Shown piece by piece: positions 26,701 through 33,460 of a stretch of 64,000 nt of DNA. Below the pieces are notes generated by a model. That model was not told the DNA's origin and did no database searches. It worked only from the letters and a program-made list of their open reading frames with translations. The DNA comes from Planctobacterium marinum (GTDB lineage: Bacteria > Pseudomonadota > Gammaproteobacteria > Enterobacterales > Alteromonadaceae): the NCBI RefSeq assembly GCF_020687805.1, contig NZ_JAJEWQ010000002.1, positions 623,300-687,299 on the forward strand, given 5' to 3'. Made by a program: the position numbers and the translations under genes. Each line of letters begins with the position of its first letter. Within the stretch, counting starts at the first letter, position 1.

Positions 26701-26853
26701 CGTGTTTATTTGTACCTGTACATTGGTTATATCTGGCACAGCATCAATAGGTAGCTTCTGATAGTTCCACATTCCTAAAGCGATGATAAACAACGCCATT
26801 AGCAACATAGTGCCACGTCTACGGATAGATAATTCTAGTATCCAAGCGATCAT
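23743..26853 (-). CDS. czcA: CzcA-type heavy-metal RND efflux pump (inner membrane)
   Basis: A 1036-residue RND transporter with twelve membrane segments and two large periplasmic loops. The fourth-segment motif DFGLIVDGAVIIVEN (about residues 400-415) is the HME1 signature of Co/Zn/Cd pumps (D-F-G-x3-D-G-A-x3-V-E-N), which argues against a CusA copper pump. It exports divalent cations across the envelope by proton antiport, with CzcB as periplasmic adaptor and CzcC as outer-membrane channel, both directly upstream. It is the last gene of a leftward operon led by the CadR-type promoter near 31.3 kb. Confidence 0.9.
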   Translation of the reverse strand: MIAWILELSIRRRGTMLLMALFIIALGMWNYQKLPIDAVPDITNVQVQINTQAQGYSPLETEQRITFIVETGLAGLPKLDYTRSLSRYGLSQVTVVFEEGTDLYFARNLINERLSAIKEQLPFGIEPEMGPIATGLGEIYMYSLTADESAKQNSGLPYDEMALREIHDWVVKPQLALVKGITEINAIGGYKKQYHINPDPLKMLHFGVTSEALSNAIMRNNANQGAGFIERSGQQILVRSQAQLQSIQDIQNVIIKSDDGTLVKVKDVSEVAIGKELRTGAASLKGKESVIGTAMMLVGENSRSVALAVGDKLSEIQNSLPQGVSIVPLYDRTTLVDKAISTVQKNLIEGALLVIFVLFLLLGNIRAALITAAVIPLAMLATITGMVQSKVSANLMSLGALDFGLIVDGAVIIVENCIRRLAESQKRNGSIISLKERLDIVYSATNEVIRPSVFGVLIITIVYVPLFTLTGVEGKMFHPMAATVIIALLSAMVFTFTLVPAAVALFLKGKISEKESPIIVGAKSVYRPVLKWALKLRWLVVCGAALLVTFSILLGSKLGSEFVPQLNEGDIALHAMRIPGTGIDQAVEMQKILEQQIIKYDEVVTVFSKTGTAEVATDAMPPNVTDTFLILKPREQWPNPNLTKADFVERLEKDLSSIPGNNYEFTQPIQMRFNELISGVRADLGIKLYGDELSQLVSSAQEILATLNTISGVADARLEQVDDVPIFTVNPKPEALALYGLNASDLQSWLKTVVSGEGAGLIFEGDRRFEIVVRYPELLRANLDQLGNLPIATGSSEFVPVSEVAELNYTTVPSQISRENGKRRIVVTANVRNRDLGSFVQEAQQKIQQNVELPAGYWLEYGGTFEQLESATQRLSIVVPATLFVILTLLVIAFSSIKDALIIFSGVPLALTGGVLALWLRDMPLSISAAVGFIALSGIAVLNGLVMLSFIKQRLLETGELINSIIEGATIRLRPVLMTALVASLGFIPMALNVGTGAEVQRPLATVVIGGIISSTLLTLVVLPVLYRIVYSKYKS

Positions 26854-26907
26854 ATTTTCACCTCGATAATACTGAAGCCAATATGAAGTGGATAAAAAGG
26901 TCGGAGT

Positions 26908-27822
26908 TTAGTGTTCATGCCCAGCCTCCGATTTTTTTAGATCAGCAACTAGCAGATAACTGTTCTTTACAACCACACTTTCGCCGACGTTCAAACCGTC
27001 GATGATAGCAATATTGATAGCGTCTGAAGCGCCAGTTTTTACGGCGCTAGGGTGGTATTCATTGCCTTCTTTAATAAAAACAACATCATTACCTTCAAAC
27101 TCTTGAATGGCTTCTTTTGGCACAACAACTGGAGCAGAGTGTTGACTGGTCGTAACCGCACCTTTAATTACAGTGCCAAGCGGCCAGTTATTAGTTTTGT
27201 TACCTAACTTTACAAATGCCAACGAATAAGGCTTGTTGTTTAGTGATGGTGTTAAATAGCTAATTTGCGCACTTTGATTAAATTCAGTGCTTTGGATTAG
27301 CACCTGCTGGTTAGTGTTAATTTTACTAAGCTGAGTAGGAAATACAGATAGCTGTGCCCAAATCACGTCAAAGTTGGCTATTGTCAGCAAGTTTTCACCA
27401 TTTGTAAGTTCGCCAATATTTGCCTGCCTAGCGACTATACGTCCAGACATTGGTGCTTTTATCGAATATTGATTTAAGCTTTCATTGGATTCAATGACGA
27501 CCAACGTTTCACCTTTTTTAACCTCTTCTCCGAGATTAACTTTTACTTCCTTAATAACACCATCGAATCTCGCGTTAACATGTGCAAGTGATGCTGGATC
27601 GGCAACGATTTTTCCATATACAACTTCTTCGTTACGAATAACACCGCTAGTTGCTGCTACTGTTTCAATGCCATTTTGTTTAGCCATTTCAGCAGACATG
27701 GACACAAATTCATCTTCGTGTTCTTCACTGGCTGAAGTCGTGATGGAGGTGAAACCAACTACAGCAACAAGCACTAATTTGAAAAGGCTGATTGGTGAAT
27801 TTAATATTTTTTTCTTTTTCAT
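26908..27822 (-). CDS. czcB: CzcB-type periplasmic adaptor (membrane fusion protein)
   Basis: A 304-residue membrane fusion protein with an N-terminal membrane segment (LFKLVLVAVVGFTSITTSA). It has the lipoyl halves (ARFDGVIKEVKVNLGEEVKKGETLVVIESNE and YSIKAPMSGRIVARQANIGELT), a barrel domain (FDVIWAQLSVFPTQLSKI) and a His tail (SEAGHEH). It is shorter than CzcB of Cupriavidus because the extra N-terminal domain is missing. It connects CzcA with CzcC. The gene overlaps or abuts czcC (its start lies two bases before the czcC stop) and precedes czcA by 54 bases. Confidence 0.88.
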   Translation of the reverse strand: MKKKKILNSPISLFKLVLVAVVGFTSITTSASEEHEDEFVSMSAEMAKQNGIETVAATSGVIRNEEVVYGKIVADPASLAHVNARFDGVIKEVKVNLGEEVKKGETLVVIESNESLNQYSIKAPMSGRIVARQANIGELTNGENLLTIANFDVIWAQLSVFPTQLSKINTNQQVLIQSTEFNQSAQISYLTPSLNNKPYSLAFVKLGNKTNNWPLGTVIKGAVTTSQHSAPVVVPKEAIQEFEGNDVVFIKEGNEYHPSAVKTGASDAINIAIIDGLNVGESVVVKNSYLLVADLKKSEAGHEH

Positions 27823-27824
27823 GA

Positions 27825-29153
27825 TTAATTCTCAATAAAGCTTGAAAGTTGGCTTTCTGTATTGCCGGAAGAAATTAATGGAATGCCTGATAAGGACTCG
27901 ATGGCGGCGCTTTGTTTGTGAACCTCACTTGCGGCAAAAATAAGCGCATATTGCATCTCAATAAGCTCTTTTTGAACTGAAACAAGCTCCAAATAACTAA
28001 ATCGCCCGTCCGAATAGGCTTTTTGAACTAATGACAAAGCACTTTCTTGTGGTGGAATTATATTGGTTTGTAAGGTTTCAACTGTAAGGCGAGCCTCTTC
28101 TTGAGCCGCATATAATGTCGCCAATTGGCTATAAATTGCTCGCTCACTGGCTTTCTTTTGCTGCTCAACTTCATCAAGTCTTGCTTTTTGAGATTGATAA
28201 TTGCCTCTGTTTCTATCACTCGTAAATAGAGGGACGCTAAACCCTGCAACCAACGCAGTGTCATTGCTACCTTCAAGTCTTTTAATACCTGCGCTCCACG
28301 TTATATTAGCTTGGCTTTGTGCATTGATTGATTGTAATTGAGCTTGCTGAATCCTCGATTGCTCTGCATAAGCTAATATATGAGGGCTTTGAGAAAGTTG
28401 AGCCATGATGTATTCAAGCGATATTGTTTTGGGAAATGCAAATAAATCGCCTGATACGCGAGAGAATTGCGGTGATTGCTCACCCCACAGAATAGCCAAC
28501 TTACGAATACTAGCCTCTAACTGCTTGGCAATGGTTAGTGTCTTTAATCTAGCTGTTGCTAAAGCTGCATCAGCTCGTTTTTGCTCTGATGACGGTGCTG
28601 AACCAACACGAACTTTTTTGGAGACCGTTTGGTAGGTTTCTCTTGCTAGCTTTTCTGCATTTTCATTGACAAGCATGACTTGTTGTAAGGTCAAAACATC
28701 GATATAGCGTGTTGCTACTTCACCCAAAATATCGAGTGTTTGTATTCTTTTATCAACCGCTATAGCTTGCTGTTGGGCATTAACATAAAACTTTCTGCTA
28801 TTTACCTTATCTCCCAATTCCACCACGGAAGATATTGATAATGTTAATTCAGCGTCGTTTATTCCAGATACATCACCTGTACCTGCAAAGTTTTCCAATT
28901 CAACACTGATGTTATATTCAGGTTTTAATCCTGCGGTAGCTAACTCGCCGTCTAAGCGTTTTTGTTTGTATTCAAAAGCTGTTAGCTGAGGGTTGTTTGC
29001 AAGTGTTCGTTGTATCGCCTCTGATAATGAAACTAAATCAACGGATAAGTCGTTTGCAACTGCGTTATTGGTTGTCACTAAAAATGACAACATAAGCAAC
29101 CGTTTTACTTTCTTCCAAGCAAGTACGGGAGCCTTTAAATAAGACATATTCAT
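27825..29153 (-). CDS. czcC: CzcC-type outer-membrane efflux protein (TolC family)
   Basis: A 442-residue outer-membrane factor with a signal peptide-like start (LLMLSFLVTTNNAVAN). Two repeats of long helices are visible: AIQRTLANNPQLTAFEYKQKRLDGEL and SSEQKRADAALATARLKTL in the first half, QSPHILAYAEQSRIQQAQLQSINAQ and SDGRFSYLELVSVQKEL in the second. This is the OEP/TolC pattern. It forms the channel for metal export by CzcA-CzcB. It is the first gene of the czcCBA part and follows a small His-rich protein gene by about 70 bases. Confidence 0.88.
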   Translation of the reverse strand: MNMSYLKAPVLAWKKVKRLLMLSFLVTTNNAVANDLSVDLVSLSEAIQRTLANNPQLTAFEYKQKRLDGELATAGLKPEYNISVELENFAGTGDVSGINDAELTLSISSVVELGDKVNSRKFYVNAQQQAIAVDKRIQTLDILGEVATRYIDVLTLQQVMLVNENAEKLARETYQTVSKKVRVGSAPSSEQKRADAALATARLKTLTIAKQLEASIRKLAILWGEQSPQFSRVSGDLFAFPKTISLEYIMAQLSQSPHILAYAEQSRIQQAQLQSINAQSQANITWSAGIKRLEGSNDTALVAGFSVPLFTSDRNRGNYQSQKARLDEVEQQKKASERAIYSQLATLYAAQEEARLTVETLQTNIIPPQESALSLVQKAYSDGRFSYLELVSVQKELIEMQYALIFAASEVHKQSAAIESLSGIPLISSGNTESQLSSFIEN

Positions 29154-29223
29154 ATTTTGTCCTGTTTATTTTTTTGAAACGAGCGTTGGCTTCACCGCCT
29201 AACGCGCCAATTAAATAAAAGGA

Positions 29224-29586
29224 CTAACTTTTGGGAGGTCGAAGTAATCTGGAAGGGAGAGCTTCAATGACTACTTTTAAATAATCAAGTACCTGACTTG
29301 ATTTGAAATCAATGTTTCTACTGATGTAAATATGCGTAGCAAACTGTACATGCGAGCCATTGCAGTGTCCGCAATGATGACAATCAGCGGGGTTATGTTG
29401 ATCATTATCTGCTGATGATTGTATTAATTGTTCAGAAGAAATATGGTCATCTAAAGCATGAACATGCTCGGTTTTTATATGCTCGGAATCAACAATATGA
29501 ACATCAGCAACTTTTGCCACAGCAGAAAATGACTGAAGTAATATCAGCACTATCATGATGTATGCAGGAAATTGTTTAATATTCAT
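29224..29586 (-). CDS. Secreted His/Cys-rich small protein in the czc operon
   Basis: A 120-residue protein with a signal or anchor (FPAYIMIVLILLQSFSAVA), a His-rich middle (EHIKTEHVHALDDHISSEQ, ADNDQHNPADCHHCGHCNGSH), and the C-terminus RLLRPPKS. Position and pattern resemble small proteins often seen ahead of czcC (CzcX/CzcI-like periplasmic proteins); I cannot name the family exactly. The overall plan is also that of the two proteins at 7217 and 9542: an anchor, a His run, a CxxC pair or cluster, and a final RPP. It probably binds Zn or Cd in the periplasm. Confidence 0.72.
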   Translation of the reverse strand: MNIKQFPAYIMIVLILLQSFSAVAKVADVHIVDSEHIKTEHVHALDDHISSEQLIQSSADNDQHNPADCHHCGHCNGSHVQFATHIYISRNIDFKSSQVLDYLKVVIEALPSRLLRPPKS

Positions 29587-29631
29587 TTCGTTTCAACTAT
29601 CTCTTAGTTATGTCAATGTTAACACTATTGT

Positions 29632-30531
29632 TTAGCTTGCGTCACGACATTGCTCGTCTATGAACTCTATTTCAATTGTTGTATGAGCAAAATCAAACTC
29701 TTTAAGCTCATGCTGTAATTCTAGTTTGTACGATTTCAGTTCTTCGTTAGATATTTCAGTGTTTAAAACAATATGGGCGGTTAAAACGTTGTGTTCACCA
29801 TCAAGTGACCAGATGTGTAAGTGATGTACTTCACCCACAATGGCTTTAGAAACTATTTTCGATTTAATATTTTCAATAAGCTTAATATCTGGTGTTGCTT
29901 GCAAGAACAGCATGAGCGTCGATTTCAATGTTCTTACAACATTAAATAAAATAAAAAGAGTAAAACAAATCGATAAAATAGGGTCGAGTATAGGCCACTC
30001 AACAAACATCAATACTATTGATACGATAAAAATAGCTATCCAACCTAAAACGTCTTCAAGCAAGTGCCAGTTTAAAACTCGTTCATTTAGGGTCTTTCCA
30101 TGACTTAGCTTATAGGCAGCGTAACCGTTTACCACCATGCCAAAAATAGCTAATAAGAGCATTCCTTCGACTTGAGGCATTTCGGGGTTAGCTAATCTTG
30201 GTATAGCCTCAATTAGTATAAAAACAGAACCAACAGTTAATACCAAACCGTTAATCAATGCGCCAAGCAATGAAAAGCGTTTGTAACCGTATGAGAACTG
30301 GCTAGAGGCAGGTTTGTTACTGAGCTTATTTAATCCCCATGCGGTGCCTATGGAAATGCTATCTCCTAAATCATGGATAGCATCTGCCATGATTGCCGTA
30401 CTATTGGTTAACCAACCTCCGATAAATTCGATGATGGTAAACATGAGGTTTAGAAAAAAAGCCCAGCCAATGCGTCTCGAAGCGTCCTCATCATGGTGAG
30501 AGTGATCATGACCGTGAGAGTGGCTATGCAT
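29632..30531 (-). CDS. Cation diffusion facilitator (CzcD/ZitB type)
   Basis: A 299-residue CDF transporter. It starts with a cytoplasmic His run (MHSHSHGHDHSHHDED) and has six membrane segments and a cytoplasmic C-terminal domain (HHLHIWSLDGEHNVLTAHIVL). The transport site is kept as paired motifs: HDLGDSISIG in segment II and HLLEDVLGW in segment V, which is the HxxxD form of Zn/Cd exporters. It moves Zn(II) or Cd(II) into the periplasm, from where CzcCBA can expel it. It overlaps the transglutaminase-like gene by eight bases and is in the CadR-controlled operon. Confidence 0.88.
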   Translation of the reverse strand: MHSHSHGHDHSHHDEDASRRIGWAFFLNLMFTIIEFIGGWLTNSTAIMADAIHDLGDSISIGTAWGLNKLSNKPASSQFSYGYKRFSLLGALINGLVLTVGSVFILIEAIPRLANPEMPQVEGMLLLAIFGMVVNGYAAYKLSHGKTLNERVLNWHLLEDVLGWIAIFIVSIVLMFVEWPILDPILSICFTLFILFNVVRTLKSTLMLFLQATPDIKLIENIKSKIVSKAIVGEVHHLHIWSLDGEHNVLTAHIVLNTEISNEELKSYKLELQHELKEFDFAHTTIEIEFIDEQCRDAS

Positions 30532-31252
30532 GTTGAGCCTCGGCGTTTACATTTTTTCCTCTAAGCCTTTGTACATTCCAATTAATGATATGACGGATAA
30601 AGTTTTGGTACGCCCAACGTTTTACACCCGTCAGATTGGTTCCTCGTTCAGCATAGAATTCATCGGGTGAATCATATAGGCCAAAGTCATCGTGTATGCC
30701 TTCTTTTTGAATATAAGTATCTTTACCAACCCAGTTCGTCTCTGGGTTACTTATGCAGGTAGTAGCTATTCCATAACCGCAAAAACTATCTTTAGCTTGA
30801 TTGAATTTGGATTGAATTGAACTTAGATAAGCTTCGTCGAGAATGAAGCCTTCTAAATTGATCCACTTACCTTCATAGAGCACTTCTACCCAGCTATGGA
30901 TAATGTATTTAGGGGCTAACCAAAATACATAAGAAGGAATTGCCCCTTTCTGAAGTTGTTGATCAATCGTAAAACCATGAAAACGACACTGAATACCAAT
31001 TGCCCGTAATAGAGCCATCAACAAGTTTCCTTTGGTATTACACTGCCCATAGCCATCAGCTAAAACTTCACTTGCGGATATGTCATCGCTGCGGTTGTAA
31101 CCGAACTGAATCTCATCTTTGACAAAGGTGTAAGCAGCTCCGATCTTGTTGAAATCATCTAGATTTAGCCAGCTTTTTTCTTTAATCAAGCGCTGAATAC
31201 TATCTTCATTAAAGTTAAGGATCTTTGTTGTTGATAAATAATTGTTGTTCAT
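30524..31252 (-). CDS. Transglutaminase-like cysteine protein leading the czc operon
   Basis: A 242-residue protein without a signal peptide. The transglutaminase/protease-like core is visible: Cys in ADGYGQCNTKGNLLMALLRAIGIQ, His in YIIHSWVEVLYEGKWINLEG, and a following acidic residue. These give a Cys-His-Asp/Glu triad. The rest (FDLYDSPDEF-like tail, KRWAYQNFIRHIINWNVQR) is not known to me. Such genes occur next to CDF transporters, yet no function is established. It is the first gene after the CadR-type promoter, and it overlaps the CDF gene. Protein cleavage or small-peptide hydrolysis is possible. Confidence 0.7.
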   Translation of the reverse strand: MNNNYLSTTKILNFNEDSIQRLIKEKSWLNLDDFNKIGAAYTFVKDEIQFGYNRSDDISASEVLADGYGQCNTKGNLLMALLRAIGIQCRFHGFTIDQQLQKGAIPSYVFWLAPKYIIHSWVEVLYEGKWINLEGFILDEAYLSSIQSKFNQAKDSFCGYGIATTCISNPETNWVGKDTYIQKEGIHDDFGLYDSPDEFYAERGTNLTGVKRWAYQNFIRHIINWNVQRLRGKNVNAEAQHA

Positions 31253-31294
31253 ATTTACCTTCCTAAATGATGTTAATTCGCTTTACTTGGTAAC

Positions 31295-31325
31295 ACTATA
31301 GACTCTATAGTTACTATAGGGTCAA
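31295..31325 (-). promoter_or_regulatory. CadR/PbrR-type promoter of the czc operon
   Basis: On the minus strand, -35 TTGACC (31325-31320) and -10 TATAGT (31300-31295) are 19 bases apart. The spacer carries the dyad ACCCTATAG-TAA-CTATAGAGT (31322-31302, one mismatch between arms). Both the long spacer and the ACCCTATAG core fit known CadR/PbrR operators. The regulator gene lies just on the other side, divergent. Confidence 0.88.
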
Positions 31326-31343
31326 GTAGGGGGTATTAAAATA

Positions 31344-31736
31344 ATGAAAATAGGTCAACTATCTAAGGTTTCTGGTTGCTCAATACAAACAATTAGGTAT
31401 TACGAAAAAGAAGGGTTGCTAAAGTTACCTAACCGGAGCGAAGGAAACTTTAGACTATATGATGAAAAAGCTCTTCAAGAGTTAGAGTTTGTAAAACACT
31501 GCCGAAGCCTTGATATTCCACTATCAGATATAAAAACCCTACTTGAACTTAAAAACAAACCTGAAGAAAGCTGCTCTTCAATCAATAACTTAATTACAAA
31601 TCAACTTAAAATGGTCAACAAGCGAATTAAGGAATTGAACGCGTTGAAATCCGAGCTTCAGTTAATGAAGAAAGCCTGTTCATTAACTGGCAACACAGTT
31701 GAAGCTTGCGGCATAATGACTTCTTTAAACTCATAA
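31344..31736 (+). CDS. cadR: CadR/PbrR-type MerR-family regulator
   Basis: A 130-residue MerR-family activator. The head (IGQLSKVSGCSIQTIRYYEKEGLL) has the Cys in the recognition region that is typical of the Cd(II)/Pb(II) regulator group, and EFVKHCRSLDIPLSDIKTLLELKNKPEESC and KKACSLTGNTVEACGIM continue the CadR/PbrR pattern with the metal Cys. It should activate the divergent czc operon through the 19-base-spacer promoter between them when Cd, Zn or Pb rises. No strong ribosome site precedes the ATG (GGGGG about 11 bases off). Confidence 0.85.
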   Translation: MKIGQLSKVSGCSIQTIRYYEKEGLLKLPNRSEGNFRLYDEKALQELEFVKHCRSLDIPLSDIKTLLELKNKPEESCSSINNLITNQLKMVNKRIKELNALKSELQLMKKACSLTGNTVEACGIMTSLNS

Positions 31737-31816
31737 CCTTTAAATAAAAATCAAATTGAACGATATGCCGAAATATATGAAACAATCAAAGAAAATCAGT
31801 TTTAAGGTTTTTATAT

Positions 31817-32356
31817 TTGATTGAAGTAGTTATTTTAGCAATTGCATTGAGTATGGATGCATTTGCCGTGTCGATAGGTTTAGGCTCAAAGAAGGTTGTG
31901 AATGCCATATTATTGAGAATAAAGGCTGCAATTTATTTTGGTTTGTTCCAAGGATTCATGCCTATTCTAGGCTATTACAGCGGCAAAGGGTTATCATCTT
32001 GGGTTGAAGATTATGCACCTTGGATAGCTTTTATTTTGCTAGTATTTATCGGTGGCAAAATGATTTATGAGTCCCTATCCGAAGGAATTGAAGAAGATAT
32101 TGCGAAAGTTACTCATCGAGTGCTACTTGTTCTCGCCATTGCTACTAGTATTGATGCTATGGCCGCAGGTTATGCAATCACTTTGCTTGAAGTAGATATA
32201 TTCTTAGCTTGCTTGATAATAGGCGTCACGACGTTTGCCTTTAGCTGGATTGGTGTGAATATCGGCGAAAGAAGTGGCGTATGGCTGGAATCTAAAGCTG
32301 AACTATTTGGTGGTTTAGTGTTAACCGCAATCGCATTTAAGATATTACTTGGTTGA
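31817..32356 (+). CDS. mntP: MntP-type manganese efflux pump
   Basis: A 179-residue membrane protein with six segments and the internal repeat of the MntP (DUF204) family: [21 protein letters not shown] in the first half and [20 protein letters not shown] in the second, both with the essential Asp. The start is TTG at 31817, behind AAGG. It exports Mn(II), and in this island it adds a fourth kind of metal export. It may be co-transcribed with the regulator 80 bases upstream. I see no Mn riboswitch in that short gap. Confidence 0.85.
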   Translation: MIEVVILAIALSMDAFAVSIGLGSKKVVNAILLRIKAAIYFGLFQGFMPILGYYSGKGLSSWVEDYAPWIAFILLVFIGGKMIYESLSEGIEEDIAKVTHRVLLVLAIATSIDAMAAGYAITLLEVDIFLACLIIGVTTFAFSWIGVNIGERSGVWLESKAELFGGLVLTAIAFKILLG

Positions 32357-32378
32357 CACAGAACCACCGAATACTAGG

Positions 32379-32597
32379 CTACTTACCTGAGCAACATGCA
32401 TTGCCTTCTTGAATAGGAGGACACTTAACTGTTCCATAAGAGCAATAAACGCAACAATCACCTTTTAACGGTTTAAGTAGTGCTTTACAGTTTTCGCATT
32501 CGTAATACCATTGGCAAGCGTTTGTAGGCATGGTTTCAACTTTGCTAAATCCACATTCAGGACAAGTTATCTTAGATTCTAATTCTATATCTTGCAT
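32379..32597 (-). CDS. GDCCVxC-domain small protein of the mercury module
   Basis: A 72-residue Cys-rich protein: CPECGF and CENCK form a zinc-ribbon-like pair, then comes the family-defining KGDCCVYCSYGTVKCPP, and GNACCSGK ends it. Eleven Cys in 72 residues are visible. Members of the GDCCVxC family are standard neighbours of mercury-transport genes. It may bind Hg(II) or Zn(II) in the cytoplasm. It overlaps the merC-like gene by 13 bases, so it is the second gene of the merR-controlled operon. No merA reductase is present in the window. Confidence 0.8.
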   Translation of the reverse strand: MQDIELESKITCPECGFSKVETMPTNACQWYYECENCKALLKPLKGDCCVYCSYGTVKCPPIQEGNACCSGK

Positions 32598-32974
32598 ACT
32601 GGTTCCTTAATGGGCTTAACAATATCTAAAATAGACATTACGACCATCCAAATGATCCCAAAGTAAAATAAGTAAGTACTCCAGTCGTATTGCCATAACG
32701 GATAAAGGGTCAGCAATACTGCAATTGGGCCAATGACACTCAAAACTCCTCTCAATGAATCTCGATTTTGATACCAATTGTATAAATTAACTAACAACGC
32801 TAGTGAGGCAAATAATGGCAATAAGGTGTTTACCGCTATTCCTTCAAAATGTGAAAGAAAGCCTAACCCAAGAGCAGATGCCAATGAGCCGAGCGCGGGA
32901 AAACATGCTGTGCAACTAAGGGCGGCTAGCCAAACGCCACCAGAACCTACTTTATCTAGAATTTTATTGAACAT
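32585..32974 (-). CDS. merC: MerC-family mercury transport protein
   Basis: A 129-residue inner-membrane protein with four hydrophobic segments. The first carries ALSCTACFPALGSLASALGLGFL, where the paired Cys (C-T-A-C-F-P) form the Hg(II) site of MerC or MerT-like proteins. MerC brings Hg(II) into the cytoplasm, normally for reduction by MerA, but no merA is seen here. It lies behind a classical mer-type promoter and in front of the GDCCVxC gene. Alternatively it is a MerC-like uptake protein with another metal. Confidence 0.8.
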   Translation of the reverse strand: MFNKILDKVGSGGVWLAALSCTACFPALGSLASALGLGFLSHFEGIAVNTLLPLFASLALLVNLYNWYQNRDSLRGVLSVIGPIAVLLTLYPLWQYDWSTYLFYFGIIWMVVMSILDIVKPIKEPVCKI

Positions 32975-33000
32975 AACTATCTACCTCAATTTTTAGGGTA

Positions 33001-33031
33001 GTATAAACTCCGTACATAAGTACGGGGTCAA
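33001..33031 (-). promoter_or_regulatory. mer-type promoter/operator ahead of merC
   Basis: On the minus strand, -35 TTGACC (33031-33026) and -10 TTATAC (33006-33001) are 19 bases apart, with the dyad CCGTAC-TTAT-GTACGG in between. This is nearly the textbook MerR operator (GTAC-N4-GTAC with flanking CC/GG). It lies between merR, upstream on the same strand, and merC. Confidence 0.9.
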
Positions 33032-33034
33032 TAG

Positions 33035-33412
33035 TTATTTAAGTGAATTTATAATTGGGCAGGATTGAGGGTTTTGATTGGCCTTGCAAGAATCTGTCAT
33101 ATCTTGAATTACTTTCTCTAATCGCTGTAAATCAGCAATTTTATTACGAATGAGATTAAGTTTTTGCAACCCCATCGACTCAATATCAGCGCAATTGCCA
33201 CTTATTGACATGAGCGAGCCAATTTCTTTCAGCGTAAACCCTAATGCTTTAGCTTTCAGAATAAATTTGAGTTGACTGGCATGAGTTTCGTCATACTTTC
33301 GATAACCTGATTCTGGTTTTGGTGGCTGTTCTATTAAACCTTGGCGCTCATAAAAGCGGATAGTTTCAACGCTAATGTTTAGTTCTTTGGCAAGCTTACC
33401 TATGGTTTTCAT
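33035..33412 (-). CDS. merR: MerR, mercury-responsive regulator
   Basis: A 125-residue regulator. The head KTIGKLAKELNISVETIRFYERQGLIEQP is a MerR HTH. The three Hg(II)-binding Cys are placed as in Tn501 MerR: NCADIE, then DSCKANQNPQSCPIINSLK. Start ATG 33412 has AAGGGGGG upstream; a start at 33448 lacks support. Unlike many mer operons, merR is upstream in the same direction as the structural genes, with the operator between merR and merC. It starts 49 bases after the integrase gene ends. Confidence 0.88.
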   Translation of the reverse strand: MKTIGKLAKELNISVETIRFYERQGLIEQPPKPESGYRKYDETHASQLKFILKAKALGFTLKEIGSLMSISGNCADIESMGLQKLNLIRNKIADLQRLEKVIQDMTDSCKANQNPQSCPIINSLK

Positions 33413-33460
33413 TTGCAGCCCCCTTAAATAATTTGCTGTATGTAACAAATGTTATTAATT

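Noticed and set aside
23743-29153. CusCBA copper/silver efflux
   Set aside because: The membrane motif of the pump is the HME1 (Co/Zn/Cd) type, and the operon has a CadR-type promoter and a CDF zinc exporter.
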